Shown here in pieces: positions 17,987-28,125 of a stretch of DNA of 64,000 bases; the stretch's first letter is position 1; every line of letters starts with the position of its first letter. The notes under the pieces were generated by a model. The model was given only the letters and a program-made list of their open reading frames with translations. It was not told the origin of the DNA and ran no database searches. Both the position numbers and the translations under genes were made by a program. This DNA is from Moraxella macacae 0408225 (lineage in GTDB: Bacteria; Pseudomonadota; Gammaproteobacteria; Pseudomonadales; Moraxellaceae): positions 558,001-622,000 of the forward strand of contig NZ_ANIN01000002.1 of the NCBI RefSeq assembly GCF_000320365.1. The letters are read 5' to 3'.

Positions 17987-19429
17987 TCAATCATTGATAA
18001 TTTTGATATAAGATTGGGCTTTTAACTCTTGCATCCATTCTTCTAAGGTTTGAGGTGCAAAAAGTTGATACAAGGCTTCTTTTGCCATATTGCGCAAATA
18101 GGTTTTGCTAACGTCTTGCTTGCGTTTGGCATCTACTTTTAAAATATGCCAACCAAACTGACTTTGAAAAGGGGTAGAAAAATCACCTGCGGCTGTTTGT
18201 TTCATCATCGCCTCAAATGGTGCAACCATGTCGCCTTCACTTACCCAACCCAGTGAGCCACTGTTACCTGCACTGCCTGTATCGCTTGAATAAGTAGATG
18301 CCAGTGTCGCAAAATCCGCTCCTTGTTGCAACTGCTGATAAAGTGCTTCGATTTGTTGTTTTGCCATAGCCTCTGATAAATTCTCGGACGGACTGATCAA
18401 AATATGACGCGTTTGGTATTGATCAATGATGTGTTTAATATTGTCTGTTTTGTCAATTAATTTAATCACATCAATGCCTTGTTCGGTAAACAAAGGTTTA
18501 CTCACCTCGCCTACTTTTAAATTGATAATGTCATTGGCAATATTCGTTGGCAATTCATTGGCACTTCGGTAACCAACATCAGCACCTTGTAGCTGTAGTT
18601 TGTAGCCTTGTTGGGCTTTTTGCATTAAATTTTCTAAACTTGCTGTGGTGTTGCTTGTTTCATTTTGTAGTGCGTTAATCAAACGATTTGCCACTTGCAA
18701 GGCTTCTTGTTTTTGACGTTCGCTGACATTTTCGCCGTCTTTATTGCCATATGGCACGCGAATATGAAACGGGCGATATTGGCTTTGCTTTAATTTTTCG
18801 CCCTCAGGGGATTGCAAAAACTTATCCACATCTTTTTCACTGATACGCACAAGACGGGCAACTTGTTGCTGCTGCAAAAGCTGAATGCTTAAATCCTCAA
18901 CAACTTTTTGGCGTAAGGCTTGATAACCGCCCGGTTGTTGTTTGTCTAGGCGTTGCTGAAAATCTGCCAAACTGCTTGAACCATTTTGTTTGGCAATACC
19001 GGTTAACACACCGGTTAATCGATCTTCGTCCACTGTTAGTCCTTGACGTTTGATAAAATCAAGCTGAACTTGGCGGTTTATCATTTGTTCCAGTACTTGC
19101 GCATACAGTTCATTTGCCTTCGGTATGGGTTGGTTTTGGCGTTGCAATTGAGTTACCGCTTGGGCAACCGCTTGATCCAATTCACTGTTTAAAATCGTGC
19201 TGTCATTGACGATCGCTACCACACCATCAATTGTTTGTGCTTGTGCTTGTGCTTGATCTTGGTTTAAGTCTTGTTTTGACGCTTGCACTAAGTCTTGGTG
19301 GTTTTCAACAGGCTTGGTGGCTGTATCGGCGGCGGTTGCAATTTGACTAAGCACAATCGCCGTACCAAACATCAAAGCTTTTAACAACACTTGCAACCAT
19401 GTTGGTTGGATTTTTTTTGTATATTTCAT
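17987..19429 (-). CDS. surA: Periplasmic chaperone/peptidyl-prolyl isomerase SurA
   Basis: Escorts outer-membrane proteins through the periplasm. A signal peptide ends near residue 34 (IATAAD). It is followed by a low-complexity linker with a QAQAQAQ run, a SurA N-terminal domain (IVNDSTILNSELDQ), a degenerate first parvulin domain and an intact second one (HILISPSENLS through SDTGSAGNSGSLGWV and FGWHIL). 480 residues. AGGAAC precedes the start. It is 55 bp downstream of lptD on the same strand, the order seen in many gammaproteobacteria. pdxA and rsmA, usual partners, are not adjacent here. Confidence 0.94.
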   Translation of the reverse strand: MKYTKKIQPTWLQVLLKALMFGTAIVLSQIATAADTATKPVENHQDLVQASKQDLNQDQAQAQAQTIDGVVAIVNDSTILNSELDQAVAQAVTQLQRQNQPIPKANELYAQVLEQMINRQVQLDFIKRQGLTVDEDRLTGVLTGIAKQNGSSSLADFQQRLDKQQPGGYQALRQKVVEDLSIQLLQQQQVARLVRISEKDVDKFLQSPEGEKLKQSQYRPFHIRVPYGNKDGENVSERQKQEALQVANRLINALQNETSNTTASLENLMQKAQQGYKLQLQGADVGYRSANELPTNIANDIINLKVGEVSKPLFTEQGIDVIKLIDKTDNIKHIIDQYQTRHILISPSENLSEAMAKQQIEALYQQLQQGADFATLASTYSSDTGSAGNSGSLGWVSEGDMVAPFEAMMKQTAAGDFSTPFQSQFGWHILKVDAKRKQDVSKTYLRNMAKEALYQLFAPQTLEEWMQELKAQSYIKIIND

Positions 19430-19484
19430 AAATACTGTTCCTCATTACCAATCATGAATTGGTATCAATTAACTTAAAATTAAA

Positions 19485-22232
19485 TTAAAATCGGTTTAAT
19501 TGATTAAAACCTTGCACGCGGTCGTTAATCATAGACGAAAGTTTGCCATAACGTTTGTTAAAAATACCGTTTAGGCTAAGCTGTGCCATGATTGCACGTT
19601 TTGGCTTATTGTCATTGTCAAGTTCATTATAATAGCTGCGGCCATACAACGAAAATCCATAACAACAACTTTCATAAGTAACCCCTGCCAATACATCGCT
19701 GTAACGGTTTTTTAAATTGTCATATTGTACCGCCGTCAAAAAACCCCAATTTTGGCTGATTGGAACAACCGCGGCCACCGTTAGGGCTGTAAGAGCCTGT
19801 TGTCCCATTGGATGCGGTTTGCGTTTTACCATGCCAAGGTTGTACAAAGCGTTATTATTAGGCTGATAACGCAATTGGGCATTATAATAGTGCAAATCAC
19901 CCTTGGCATTCACCGCCCCATCTAAATCCAGCCAAACATCTTGATAAGGCTGGGCGTTAATTTGTAACACCGTGCCTGAACTTTTTACCGCCAACGGTCG
20001 GTTATGATCCGCCAAATGCACTCGTATTTTATCCAAATAAAACTGCTGTCCAATGCTTGCATCCAAACGCGTAAGGCCATTGGCATCAATATAACGATAA
20101 TTGACAGAAGGGGTTATATGATTGTTATCTGCCAAACGATCATAGCCAAAAAACCAAGAATTTTCATACAGTTGTGGAAAATTAAGCGAGGCTAAACGCG
20201 TGTTAAAATTTGGTACATCGCTTTGGTCTTTGTAGGGTGAGTACACATATTTTAAACGCGGACTAATTAATTGATAACCACCTTTTGTGCTATTCAATTT
20301 TTTGTTATCCAATTTTTTGTTATCCAATTGTGCAAAAGGTGATCCTGATTTGTAAAAATTCAATCCCATATCAAGGCTAAATTCAGGCACAAAAATAGAT
20401 CGGATTTTATCATCTTTGGCAAAATTATTCGCAAGCGTGGTTTGTTTGTCGTATTGGGTGTAAAGATGCTGTAAACTTAGCGTGGGCGTCATATAACCCC
20501 AAGTGCGTTTTAGCGGATACGAAGCACTGATTTTATTATACAGTCGTCCGCCACTTTGTTCAACCGCAGAATTGTCATCAATTGGCCGTTTAAAATAAGC
20601 AAAATCACTCACTCCTTGCACATCGATGTGTTTAAAAAAAGGCAAACGGTATTGCATGGATAATTGTGGCAGGCGCTGATAAGGTCGATCTTTATCCAAA
20701 ATATCTTGCCTGTAGGTTAATTTATTATCCAATGTTTGAAAGGTTTCCACTTTTGCCAAAGCGGTCAAATAATCGTTATGATAATTAGCTTGAATGCGCC
20801 GCGGTAGATTAAGCTGAATATGCTCCATGCCAAGCGTGTCAAAATCATCAAAATACGCCGAGTCTGATACATATTGGTATACAGCATTGGCTGATAACGT
20901 TGGGTATTTTTTTGATTGCCAATGATGCTGATAAAACAGACTTTTGCGATCTTCGCCGTTGTATTTTTTATCATGTGGCAAAAAAGTACCCGTCAGATCG
21001 CCTTGTCCAAAACTTGCACTTAAGTAACGCAACTCACCTGTTAACATTGGGTTACGGTTGCTAAAAATATTCGGTGTCAATGTCATATCATAATTGGGTG
21101 CAAGATTAACATAATACGGTGTTTGCACCGCAAGGCCGCCGTCATTGCTAAAACCAAATTTTGGCAACAAAAACCCACTCGTACGCCTATCGTCAATCGG
21201 AAAATTAAAATAGGGCAAATAAAAAAGCGCCTTGTCTTTGATTTTAAAGGCAGCGTTATACACTTGAGCCCTACCCGTATCCGTGTTAATATCCAAATTT
21301 TTGGCGTTAATTTGCCACGTTGGATTTTCAGGAGGACACAAGGTAAACATCACATCATCAATTTCATAATGCGTGTCATCTACCTTATGCAACTGTTTGG
21401 CATAACCATGGGCTTGTAATGACACACTGGCAAAAGCAACCTCTTTTGCCACAGCTTTGCTAAAATCAGACTGATACGCCACTTCATCAGCAACACTGAT
21501 TAAACCCAAATCACTGTTGGTTGTTGTATCATCACTGTGGTTGCTTTGTGTTTGGTTGTTTTGTGTTTGGTTGTTTTGTAGCATCGTAACATTACCTTGT
21601 GCCAAGGCAATGCCGTCTTTTAAATTTACCGCCACTTTATCCGCATTGAGTTGTTGCAAGCCTTGACTAATCTGAACATCACCGACAAATTCAGCATAGC
21701 TTTCATTGTTGTAATAACCGTAATCGGCTTTGGCATACAGTGTTGTATCGTTGCTTAGGCTATTTTGAGAATCTTGGGTTCGAGAATCGCCTTTTGCCAC
21801 ATCGGTATTTGGTAGCAAATGTGTCCACGCGCCTTGACACACAGCGGCTTTTTGCGTTTTTCCGAGCAAATTGTTGGTTAAATTTTTACCAAATCCTGCC
21901 AATTTTTCTGCTTGCTTATTGGGCTGTGCTTGCTTATTGGATTGATTGTGATTGGTCGCTTGATTGATTTTATAATATTGTTTTAAACGCTCTAAACTTT
22001 GTTGCCTAGCTGTATTTGCGGTAAAATTTTGGTGTGTGCGAGCCGATTTTACCTCGATTTGAGTCTCATCAATGTTGGCTTCATTGATGTTGGCTTCATC
22101 GGTTTGAGTGCCATCGATTGACAAATTTTCTTCCATCAAGTCAACATTTGTCGATAAATTTTCTGCATAAACCACAGGCGACAACATAAATCCTGCCAGT
22201 GCCACAAAACAATGTTGGTAATTTTTTATCAT
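19485..22232 (-). CDS. lptD: LPS-assembly outer-membrane protein LptD
   Basis: Outer-membrane barrel that, with LptE, inserts lipopolysaccharide into the outer leaflet. The start chosen gives a signal peptide ending LSPVVYA; an upstream in-frame ATG at 22277 would prepend FFRRLFGG and cannot be excluded. The periplasmic OstA-like domain spans about residues 170-330, and the 26-strand barrel occupies the rest to a C-terminal NRF. The four cysteines of the disulfide switch are visible: VCQGAW, TLCPPENP, and the adjacent pair in YESCCYG. Short in-frame duplications occur (NNQTQ, LDNKK, NEANI). Its partner lptE is at 58.7 kb. Confidence 0.95.
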   Translation of the reverse strand: MIKNYQHCFVALAGFMLSPVVYAENLSTNVDLMEENLSIDGTQTDEANINEANIDETQIEVKSARTHQNFTANTARQQSLERLKQYYKINQATNHNQSNKQAQPNKQAEKLAGFGKNLTNNLLGKTQKAAVCQGAWTHLLPNTDVAKGDSRTQDSQNSLSNDTTLYAKADYGYYNNESYAEFVGDVQISQGLQQLNADKVAVNLKDGIALAQGNVTMLQNNQTQNNQTQSNHSDDTTTNSDLGLISVADEVAYQSDFSKAVAKEVAFASVSLQAHGYAKQLHKVDDTHYEIDDVMFTLCPPENPTWQINAKNLDINTDTGRAQVYNAAFKIKDKALFYLPYFNFPIDDRRTSGFLLPKFGFSNDGGLAVQTPYYVNLAPNYDMTLTPNIFSNRNPMLTGELRYLSASFGQGDLTGTFLPHDKKYNGEDRKSLFYQHHWQSKKYPTLSANAVYQYVSDSAYFDDFDTLGMEHIQLNLPRRIQANYHNDYLTALAKVETFQTLDNKLTYRQDILDKDRPYQRLPQLSMQYRLPFFKHIDVQGVSDFAYFKRPIDDNSAVEQSGGRLYNKISASYPLKRTWGYMTPTLSLQHLYTQYDKQTTLANNFAKDDKIRSIFVPEFSLDMGLNFYKSGSPFAQLDNKKLDNKKLNSTKGGYQLISPRLKYVYSPYKDQSDVPNFNTRLASLNFPQLYENSWFFGYDRLADNNHITPSVNYRYIDANGLTRLDASIGQQFYLDKIRVHLADHNRPLAVKSSGTVLQINAQPYQDVWLDLDGAVNAKGDLHYYNAQLRYQPNNNALYNLGMVKRKPHPMGQQALTALTVAAVVPISQNWGFLTAVQYDNLKNRYSDVLAGVTYESCCYGFSLYGRSYYNELDNDNKPKRAIMAQLSLNGIFNKRYGKLSSMINDRVQGFNQLNRF

Positions 22233-22520
22233 AAACCCACCAAACAACCGCCTAAAGAATGCTAAAAACCTTAGCATAATATCATTTACCGCCAAATTAT
22301 ACTATTTTTTTTCATAATTTTGGTTGTTTTCATAATTTTTGCTAAAAAATTTTGTAAATTAGCCAACTTTTATTGGCTTTTAAACATTGGTTTTTAAAAA
22401 TTTTTGCCCAAATGATAGAATTTTCTTGAGAAATTGGCGGTTTTTGGATAGGATAGTAGCTTTTATAAGACAATAGTTTTTACTGTTGTTAAAATTTTCA
22501 CGCTTAATCAGTTTACTTTT

Positions 22521-23564
22521 ATGAATAACACCCACACACAACGTGATGCCGCTCTTTATCAATGGCTACAATCGGTTTTTGACCAACCGTTTTCTTACCA
22601 ACGCTTAGCAGGTGATGCCAGTTTTCGCCGTTATTATCGTTTACAAGTTGATAACCACAAAACCAAGCAACCGTTTATCGTTATGGACGCCCCACCCAAC
22701 CAAGAAAGCATCAAAGAATTTATTGCAGTGGATAAATTAATGGCAGATTTTATCCATGTGCCAAAACTTATCGCTGTTAATGAAGCACAAGGTTTTATTG
22801 TACTAGAAGATTTAGGAACCACGGATTTTGCTGATAAACTCAACGAAAACGCAACAAATCAAGAAAAATTGTATCAAAAAGCCCTCCAAACTTTGATAAA
22901 TCTACAAAAAATTTCAATTACCAATGCCAAAAACTTACAACATCACCCATTGCCAAATTATGATGAATCTTTGTTAAAACGCGAAATGAGTTTGTTTGAT
23001 GCGTGGTTTTTGCCCTATATTGGCATTGCTTTGGACGAAAACACCCAACAATTGTGGCTAAACACACAAAACCAAATCGTCAAAGATGTCGCAAGCCACC
23101 CTAAAGTGGTTGTACACCGAGATTTTCACAGTCGCAATTTGATTGTTACCAATGAATTGACCTATGAGTTAGGCGTGATTGATTTTCAAGATGCGGTGAT
23201 CGGATCGTATCTGTATGATTTGGCATCATTGTTAAGAGATGCTTACATCAATTTTGATGAAAACTGGGTTGAAACAAATTTACAATATTTTTATGCCAAC
23301 ACGGATTATAAAAATACCCTTGATTTTCAACAAGTTAAGCAAGATTTTAACACCATTAGCCTACAGCGTCATTTAAAAGTGATCGGTATTTTTATTCGTT
23401 TGTATCAACGCGACAAAAAAGACAGATACCTTGCCAACTTACCAAAAGTCATGCAAGATTTATTAATCTCGCTAAAAAACCTCATAAACAAAAATCAAGT
23501 ATATGCTGATTTTTATGCATGGATTGAACAAACTGTATTGGCAAAATTTCAACAAAAATTCTAA
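22521..23564 (+). CDS. amgK: N-acetylmuramate/N-acetylglucosamine anomeric kinase
   Basis: Phosphorylates the anomeric carbon of MurNAc (and GlcNAc), feeding the peptidoglycan recycling route that bypasses de novo UDP-MurNAc synthesis. The 347-residue phosphotransferase has GDASFRRYYR near residue 35, VMDAPP, the kinase catalytic loop VVHRDFHSRNLIV and the metal aspartate in VIDFQDA. Its immediate neighbour is murU, which uses its product, so the specific call rests on context. Divergent from lptD, as in Pseudomonas. The ATG lacks a clear ribosome site. Confidence 0.9.
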   Translation: MNNTHTQRDAALYQWLQSVFDQPFSYQRLAGDASFRRYYRLQVDNHKTKQPFIVMDAPPNQESIKEFIAVDKLMADFIHVPKLIAVNEAQGFIVLEDLGTTDFADKLNENATNQEKLYQKALQTLINLQKISITNAKNLQHHPLPNYDESLLKREMSLFDAWFLPYIGIALDENTQQLWLNTQNQIVKDVASHPKVVVHRDFHSRNLIVTNELTYELGVIDFQDAVIGSYLYDLASLLRDAYINFDENWVETNLQYFYANTDYKNTLDFQQVKQDFNTISLQRHLKVIGIFIRLYQRDKKDRYLANLPKVMQDLLISLKNLINKNQVYADFYAWIEQTVLAKFQQKF

Positions 23565-23579
23565 AGCAAAGGCTTAATA

Positions 23580-24287
23580 ATGATAAACCAAGCGATGATT
23601 TTAGCAGCAGGCAAAGGCACTCGCTTACGCCCTTTAACTTTCAGCATACCAAAACCTTTGGTGGCAGTTGGTGGCAAGCCCTTGATTGTGTGGCATATTT
23701 TGGCATTAAAACAAGCAGGCATTCAAAAAATTGTCATCAATGTGTCATGGCTTGCAGATAAACTAATCAATGCACTTGGCGATGGCAGCCAGTTTGGAGT
23801 GCATTTAAAATTCTCACGCGAAGACGCCAAGGCATTAGAAACAGCTGGTGGCATTAAAAAAGCCTTGGCAGATGGTTTATTAAGCGACGACCCTTTTATT
23901 TTGGTAAATGGTGATGTGTGGACGCCGTTTGATTTTACTCAATTAACCAATTATCGTTTTAGTGACAACCAACTGGCCCATTTGCTATTAACCGACAAAG
24001 CCACGCACAACCCAAATGGTGATTTTTCCTTAACAAACAACTTAGTAACGTTAACCGATTTGCCAAAATATACGTTTGCAGGCATTAGTGTCATTGCACC
24101 AAAATTGCTACAAAATGTAACCTTGGGCGAAATACAGCCTTTGGCTCCAATTTTAAAACAAGCAATTGCCCGCCAACAAGTAACCGGTGCATTGCTTAAT
24201 GACAATTGGGTTGATGTAGGAGAGCTTAAAAGACTTGAAAGCTTAAATCAATATTTGGCACAACAAAATTTGGCACAACAAAGATAA
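23580..24287 (+). CDS. murU: N-acetylmuramate alpha-1-phosphate uridylyltransferase
   Basis: Makes UDP-MurNAc from MurNAc 1-phosphate and UTP, the step after AmgK. The 235-residue nucleotidyltransferase has the signature AAGKGTRLRPLT, SIPKPLV with the catalytic lysine, ETAGGIKKA, and NGDVWTPFD with the metal aspartate; NWVDVGEL lies near the end. It starts 15 bp after amgK with AAAGG upstream, so the two form an operon. In Pseudomonas this pathway gives intrinsic fosfomycin resistance. Confidence 0.93.
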   Translation: MINQAMILAAGKGTRLRPLTFSIPKPLVAVGGKPLIVWHILALKQAGIQKIVINVSWLADKLINALGDGSQFGVHLKFSREDAKALETAGGIKKALADGLLSDDPFILVNGDVWTPFDFTQLTNYRFSDNQLAHLLLTDKATHNPNGDFSLTNNLVTLTDLPKYTFAGISVIAPKLLQNVTLGEIQPLAPILKQAIARQQVTGALLNDNWVDVGELKRLESLNQYLAQQNLAQQR

Positions 24288-24299
24288 AACCATCGCTAC

Positions 24300-24343
24300 A
24301 AATAAACGCACAACCGTATTGACACTTGTGCGTTTATTTTTTT
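24300..24343 (+). terminator. Strong rho-independent terminator after murU
   Basis: AAATAAACGCACAA pairs perfectly with TTGTGCGTTTATTT over a 12-base loop and runs into a T-tract. It closes the amgK-murU operon and, being symmetrical, may also stop the convergent GAPDH transcript. Confidence 0.9.
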
Positions 24344-24353
24344 ATCAAATATT

Positions 24354-24421
24354 GTTAATAATGTGGTGTTGTTAATAATGTGGTGTTGTTAACAATGTGG
24401 TGTTGTTAACAATGTGGTGTT
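24354..24421. repeat. 17-bp tandem repeat, four copies
   Basis: Four copies of GTTAAYAATGTGGTGTT (the first two carry T, the last two C at the variable site) fill the space between the murU terminator and the end of the GAPDH gene. No hairpin or coding role is apparent. Confidence 0.92.
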
Positions 24422-24450
24422 AATAACACATTGTTAATCAAATCAAGCAA

Positions 24451-25788
24451 TTAGCCATTGCTTGCCATCACTTCTGCCACGCGAATCACTTGCGTGCTAT
24501 AGCCCATTTCATTGTCATACCACACATAAAGCGTTGCACGGTTATCGGTTGCAATGGTTGCTTTGGCGTCAAAAATTGCCACTTTTTGCGAACCAACAAA
24601 ATCTGTAGATACCGCTTCAGAACTGTCAGAATAATCAATTTGCTGTTGCCACTGCTCGCTATCCGCTTGGGCTTTAATAAAGGCATTTAGTTTGTCGGTA
24701 GAATCCACTGCTTTTTCAAAATTCAGATTTAAAATTGCCAATGAAACGTTTGGTGTTGGCACACGAATGGCACTGCCTGTTAATTTGCCTTTTAACTCTG
24801 GAATGGCTTTTGCAACCGCACTGGCAGCCCCCGTTGATGTCATTACCATATTTAAAGGTGCAGCACGTCCGCGACGTTCAGATTTGTGATAATTGTCTAC
24901 TAAATTTTGATCATTGGTAAAAGCGTGAATGGTTTCCATATGACCATTGGCAATGCCATAAGTATCGTGTAGTACTTTTAAAATTGGGGTAATGGCATTT
25001 GTGGTACAGCTGGCCGCCGATACAAGCGTATCTTTGCCAATGGTATGGTGATTTACCCCATACACAATATTTTTAATCTCGCCTTTGGCAGGAGCAGTTA
25101 GCAATACTTTTTTTACGCCTTTGCTCTCTAAGTGTTTGCCAAGCCCTGCTTCATCTTTCCATTTGCCTGTGTTGTCAATCACAAGCACATTGTCAAGCCC
25201 ATAAGCGGTGTAATCAATTTCACTTGGATCGGAGGCATAAATCACCTTAATAAAACGACCGTTGACAATCATACCGTTGTTTTCAGTGTCAATTTCAACC
25301 GAACCATCAAACCAACCATGAACCGAATCCCTCTCCAGCAGCGATCCGCGTTTTTGCAAATCACCATCACCAGCAGGACGCACCACAATGGCTTTTAATT
25401 GTAAGCCCTTATCCGATGCAGCACCACTCATCAACAAGCGTGCCAAAATCCGTCCAATCCGTCCAAAACCATACAATACCACATCGGTGCTTGCAATAGC
25501 GACCCCATTGCCAAATTCACTTGCTTTTTTGCCTAATTTTAGGGCTTGACCCAAATCAACCGTGGTATCTGTTACATTTAATTCTGTGATAAATGCCAAG
25601 CTATCGGCGATATCCAAGCCATGTTCGTTATGTTTGGCAAGAATATCAACCACCGATAACAAAACACGCTCACCAAAAAACAACACATTAACGTTTTGTT
25701 GTGCAAGTTTGGCAAGGCTTATAATCAGTTCAACTGCTTTGTTTTCTTGAGTTTGGCGGTTTTTTAGATGGGTTTGGTAAATAGACAT
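24451..25788 (-). CDS. gap: Glyceraldehyde-3-phosphate dehydrogenase, long form
   Basis: Oxidises glyceraldehyde 3-phosphate with phosphate to 1,3-bisphosphoglycerate. At 445 residues it has an N-terminal extension of about 100 residues before the Rossmann motif YGFGRIGRILAR. This long type is known in Pseudomonas and Acinetobacter relatives. The active site has AASCTTNAITP with the catalytic cysteine, and the histidine lies in ETIHAFTNDQ. The C-terminal signature is WYDNEMGYSTQV. AAGGAA precedes the start. A second, shorter paralogue lies at 49.4 kb. Confidence 0.92.
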   Translation of the reverse strand: MSIYQTHLKNRQTQENKAVELIISLAKLAQQNVNVLFFGERVLLSVVDILAKHNEHGLDIADSLAFITELNVTDTTVDLGQALKLGKKASEFGNGVAIASTDVVLYGFGRIGRILARLLMSGAASDKGLQLKAIVVRPAGDGDLQKRGSLLERDSVHGWFDGSVEIDTENNGMIVNGRFIKVIYASDPSEIDYTAYGLDNVLVIDNTGKWKDEAGLGKHLESKGVKKVLLTAPAKGEIKNIVYGVNHHTIGKDTLVSAASCTTNAITPILKVLHDTYGIANGHMETIHAFTNDQNLVDNYHKSERRGRAAPLNMVMTSTGAASAVAKAIPELKGKLTGSAIRVPTPNVSLAILNLNFEKAVDSTDKLNAFIKAQADSEQWQQQIDYSDSSEAVSTDFVGSQKVAIFDAKATIATDNRATLYVWYDNEMGYSTQVIRVAEVMASNG

Positions 25789-26035
25789 GATTTTTCCTTA
25801 GATTTGAATACGTTACGATTTGAATACTTTACAAAAAATTAAAGTTGAATTATAAAATAATTTTTATCATCTATCAATTATAAATAGCCAAAATAGCCAA
25901 AACAGATAAATAAGCATCATTCCAATGACATTCATTACAATAATTATACAATCAAGCATATACATTACAAATAATTTACGATACTATTACGAAACTGTAT
26001 TTATTTTTTCAAAAAAACATATTATGGAGAAATAT

Positions 26036-26764
26036 ATGAATCGCCTGCTTAAATTGACCGGTTGTATATTGGCATGTATGCCCTTGATTGTCCAAGCCGC
26101 AGGACCCAAAATTCCTTATACCCATAAAGGCATTACCGCCATTGACTACGCACACGAAAAAGACGTAAATTGGGTATCGGTTGAAAGTATCGCCAAAAGT
26201 CTTGCAGGCAAACCACCGATGACTGTTAGTTTTGATATTGACGATACAACTTTGGTATCTTCGCATTGTTTTTATTTTGGTAAAAATCAATTTTCACCAA
26301 CAAGCTACGATTATTTAAAAAATCAAGATTTTTGGAATTATGTCGCAAACGGCTGTGATTTATCCTCCATACCAAAAGAATCTGCTCGCCAATTAATTAA
26401 CATGCACCAAGCACGTGGCGATCAGGTTATTTTTATCACAGGTCGTACAGGACAAGCAAACAACGATCCAACACAGCTTGATTTTCTGGCAAGAATTTTA
26501 GAAAAAACTTTTAATATCAAAAATATGCAACCTGTCAATTACACCAAGGACACGCCAATTGCTCCTTATGCTTATGACAAAACTTACTACATTGTCAAAC
26601 ATAATGTAAAAATCCACTATGGCGACAGCAACGATGACATACTAGCAGCCAAAGAAGCAGGGGTTTTACCCATTCGCGTGATTCGCACGCCTGTTAGCAC
26701 CAACAAACCATTGCCAATTAACGGTGGCTATGGTGAAGCAGTATTAATTGATTCTTCCTACTAA
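26036..26764 (+). CDS. aphA: Class B acid phosphatase
   Basis: Periplasmic nonspecific phosphatase/phosphotransferase of the HAD superfamily. The start at 26036 has GGAG six bases upstream and gives a clean signal peptide ending VQAAG. The open frame continues upstream to 25925, but that part has no ribosome site. Catalytic motifs are present: FDIDDTTL (nucleophile aspartate), ITGRTG, and YGDSNDDI, with the lysine of KTYYIVK between them. 242 residues, a normal length. It is divergent from gap; the 247-bp space between them is AT-rich, with no operator I can name. Confidence 0.92.
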   Translation: MNRLLKLTGCILACMPLIVQAAGPKIPYTHKGITAIDYAHEKDVNWVSVESIAKSLAGKPPMTVSFDIDDTTLVSSHCFYFGKNQFSPTSYDYLKNQDFWNYVANGCDLSSIPKESARQLINMHQARGDQVIFITGRTGQANNDPTQLDFLARILEKTFNIKNMQPVNYTKDTPIAPYAYDKTYYIVKHNVKIHYGDSNDDILAAKEAGVLPIRVIRTPVSTNKPLPINGGYGEAVLIDSSY

Positions 26765-26785
26765 ATAAATTAATAAACTTGCATA

Positions 26786-26816
26786 AAAAATCCCCACCAA
26801 ATTTTAGTGGGGATTT
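26786..26816 (-). terminator. Terminator between aphA and the convergent membrane-protein gene
   Basis: AAATCCCCAC pairs with GTGGGGATTT over a 9-base loop. The run of six T follows on the minus strand, so it best serves the gene ending at 26907, though the hairpin may also stop aphA transcription. Confidence 0.8.
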
Positions 26817-26906
26817 AATGAAACACTTTAAACAATTTTTAACAACAATGTTTTTAACGATGTTTAATTAAAAAACAATCTGTTAAACTAAACCATAACG
26901 CTAAAC

Positions 26907-27926
26907 TTAGTAATCCGATGCCGCTCTTTTAGCCCCTGCAATGCTTGCAAAGAAAGTCAATAACGCACTGATTAACCAAAACAGTCCAGTATACAAAGCA
27001 ACTTTGCGAGCAGCATCTTCTGCTTGTTGCAAGGTTTGGTTGATGGTGTCTTCTACGCTTTGTTTGGTTTGGGTTAAGTACTCTTCAGTTTTGTGTTTGT
27101 ATTCACTATAAGCACTGACTACTTGATCGCGGATTTGTAAGGCTTGCTCTTGGGATAGCCCTTCTTTTTGTAACGCAACAATCAGATCATCACCTGTTAA
27201 ATTTTTTTCAATTTTTGCCATGTGCTGTTTGGCGTGTTCGTCCAAGTTTTTCCAAGTGTCCAAATTGGTAAAATCCAGATTTTCTACCGCTTGTTTGGTT
27301 TGGTTGATTTGTTTTTCCAGCACATTGACCGTGGCAGATACTTGCTCTTTGTTTAAGCCATCGGTGTTTTTGGCAATCCAAGATTCAATGTCTTCACGGC
27401 TGACATTGGCAGATGCTTTTTGTAATGCTTCTTGAGCTTTTTGTTGAATTTGGGTGTTTTGTGATGCTGCACCAACTGCAACCGCACCCGATCCTAAGAC
27501 ATTGGCCGTTGTGCTTGCTGCCGAACTGACGGTGGTTCCGATAACATTGCCCGTACCTCTTAAAATACTGGTTGCACCGTTCATGGTAAATAAAGTGGTG
27601 GCAAACAAAATGGAAGCTGCTGTTAAAATCCCAGTTAAGGTAACATTTTTTGGGCTAATAACCGAGCCGTTGCCAAGTAAAGTTTCAGGAGCTGAGTATT
27701 TAACAGCAAAAAACCCTGCAAAAAACGCACTCAATAAAGCGGTTAAAGCAGCATAAATACCTGCGGCTATGCTTGTACCTTTAAGATCAAAAGGCATGAA
27801 TGAGCTTAATACCAAGGCCAAAGAGATCATCGCCATGACAATCACAATGCCAATTAACAAGCCTGCAAAAACACCACGCCAAGAAGGGCGTGCTTGTGAT
27901 ACCTGTGATACTAAGGGTTCTACCAT
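26907..27926 (-). CDS. Membrane protein with long helical soluble insert, unknown function
   Basis: A 339-residue protein I do not recognise. Three hydrophobic segments lie near residues 18-43, 50-77 and 92-114. An Ala/Gly/Ser-rich stretch (VSSAASTTANVLGSGAVAVGAA) and a highly charged, probably coiled-coil region follow at about 155-300, with repeated TKQ and NQT words. A last span lies at 308-330. GGAG precedes the start. A 15-bp tandem array lies about 50 bp upstream and may affect expression. A resemblance to TIGR04086/YrzE-like proteins is only in the hydrophobic pattern. Confidence 0.75.
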   Translation of the reverse strand: MVEPLVSQVSQARPSWRGVFAGLLIGIVIVMAMISLALVLSSFMPFDLKGTSIAAGIYAALTALLSAFFAGFFAVKYSAPETLLGNGSVISPKNVTLTGILTAASILFATTLFTMNGATSILRGTGNVIGTTVSSAASTTANVLGSGAVAVGAASQNTQIQQKAQEALQKASANVSREDIESWIAKNTDGLNKEQVSATVNVLEKQINQTKQAVENLDFTNLDTWKNLDEHAKQHMAKIEKNLTGDDLIVALQKEGLSQEQALQIRDQVVSAYSEYKHKTEEYLTQTKQSVEDTINQTLQQAEDAARKVALYTGLFWLISALLTFFASIAGAKRAASDY

Positions 27927-27975
27927 AATAGCTTCTCCAAAAAGAATAAAAAAGCCTCACTCGAATTTAACTGCT

Positions 27976-28125
27976 TACATTAATACTGTTTGCATTAATA
28001 CTATTTGCATTAATACTATTTGCATTAATACTATTTGCATTAATACTATTTGCATTAATACTATTTGCATTAATACTATTTGCATTAATACTATTTGTAT
28101 TAATACTGTTTGTATTAATTTGCAT
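27976..28125. repeat. 15-bp tandem repeat array, nine full copies
   Basis: TGCATTAATACTATT is repeated nine times (the first and ninth copies differ at one or two bases) and ends in a tenth partial copy. It fills the 333-bp space upstream of the membrane-protein gene on the minus strand, about 50 bp from its start codon. It opens a spurious frame encoding ICINT repeats. Middle copies are identical, suggesting recent expansion; a promoter-spacing or operator-number effect is possible. Confidence 0.95.
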
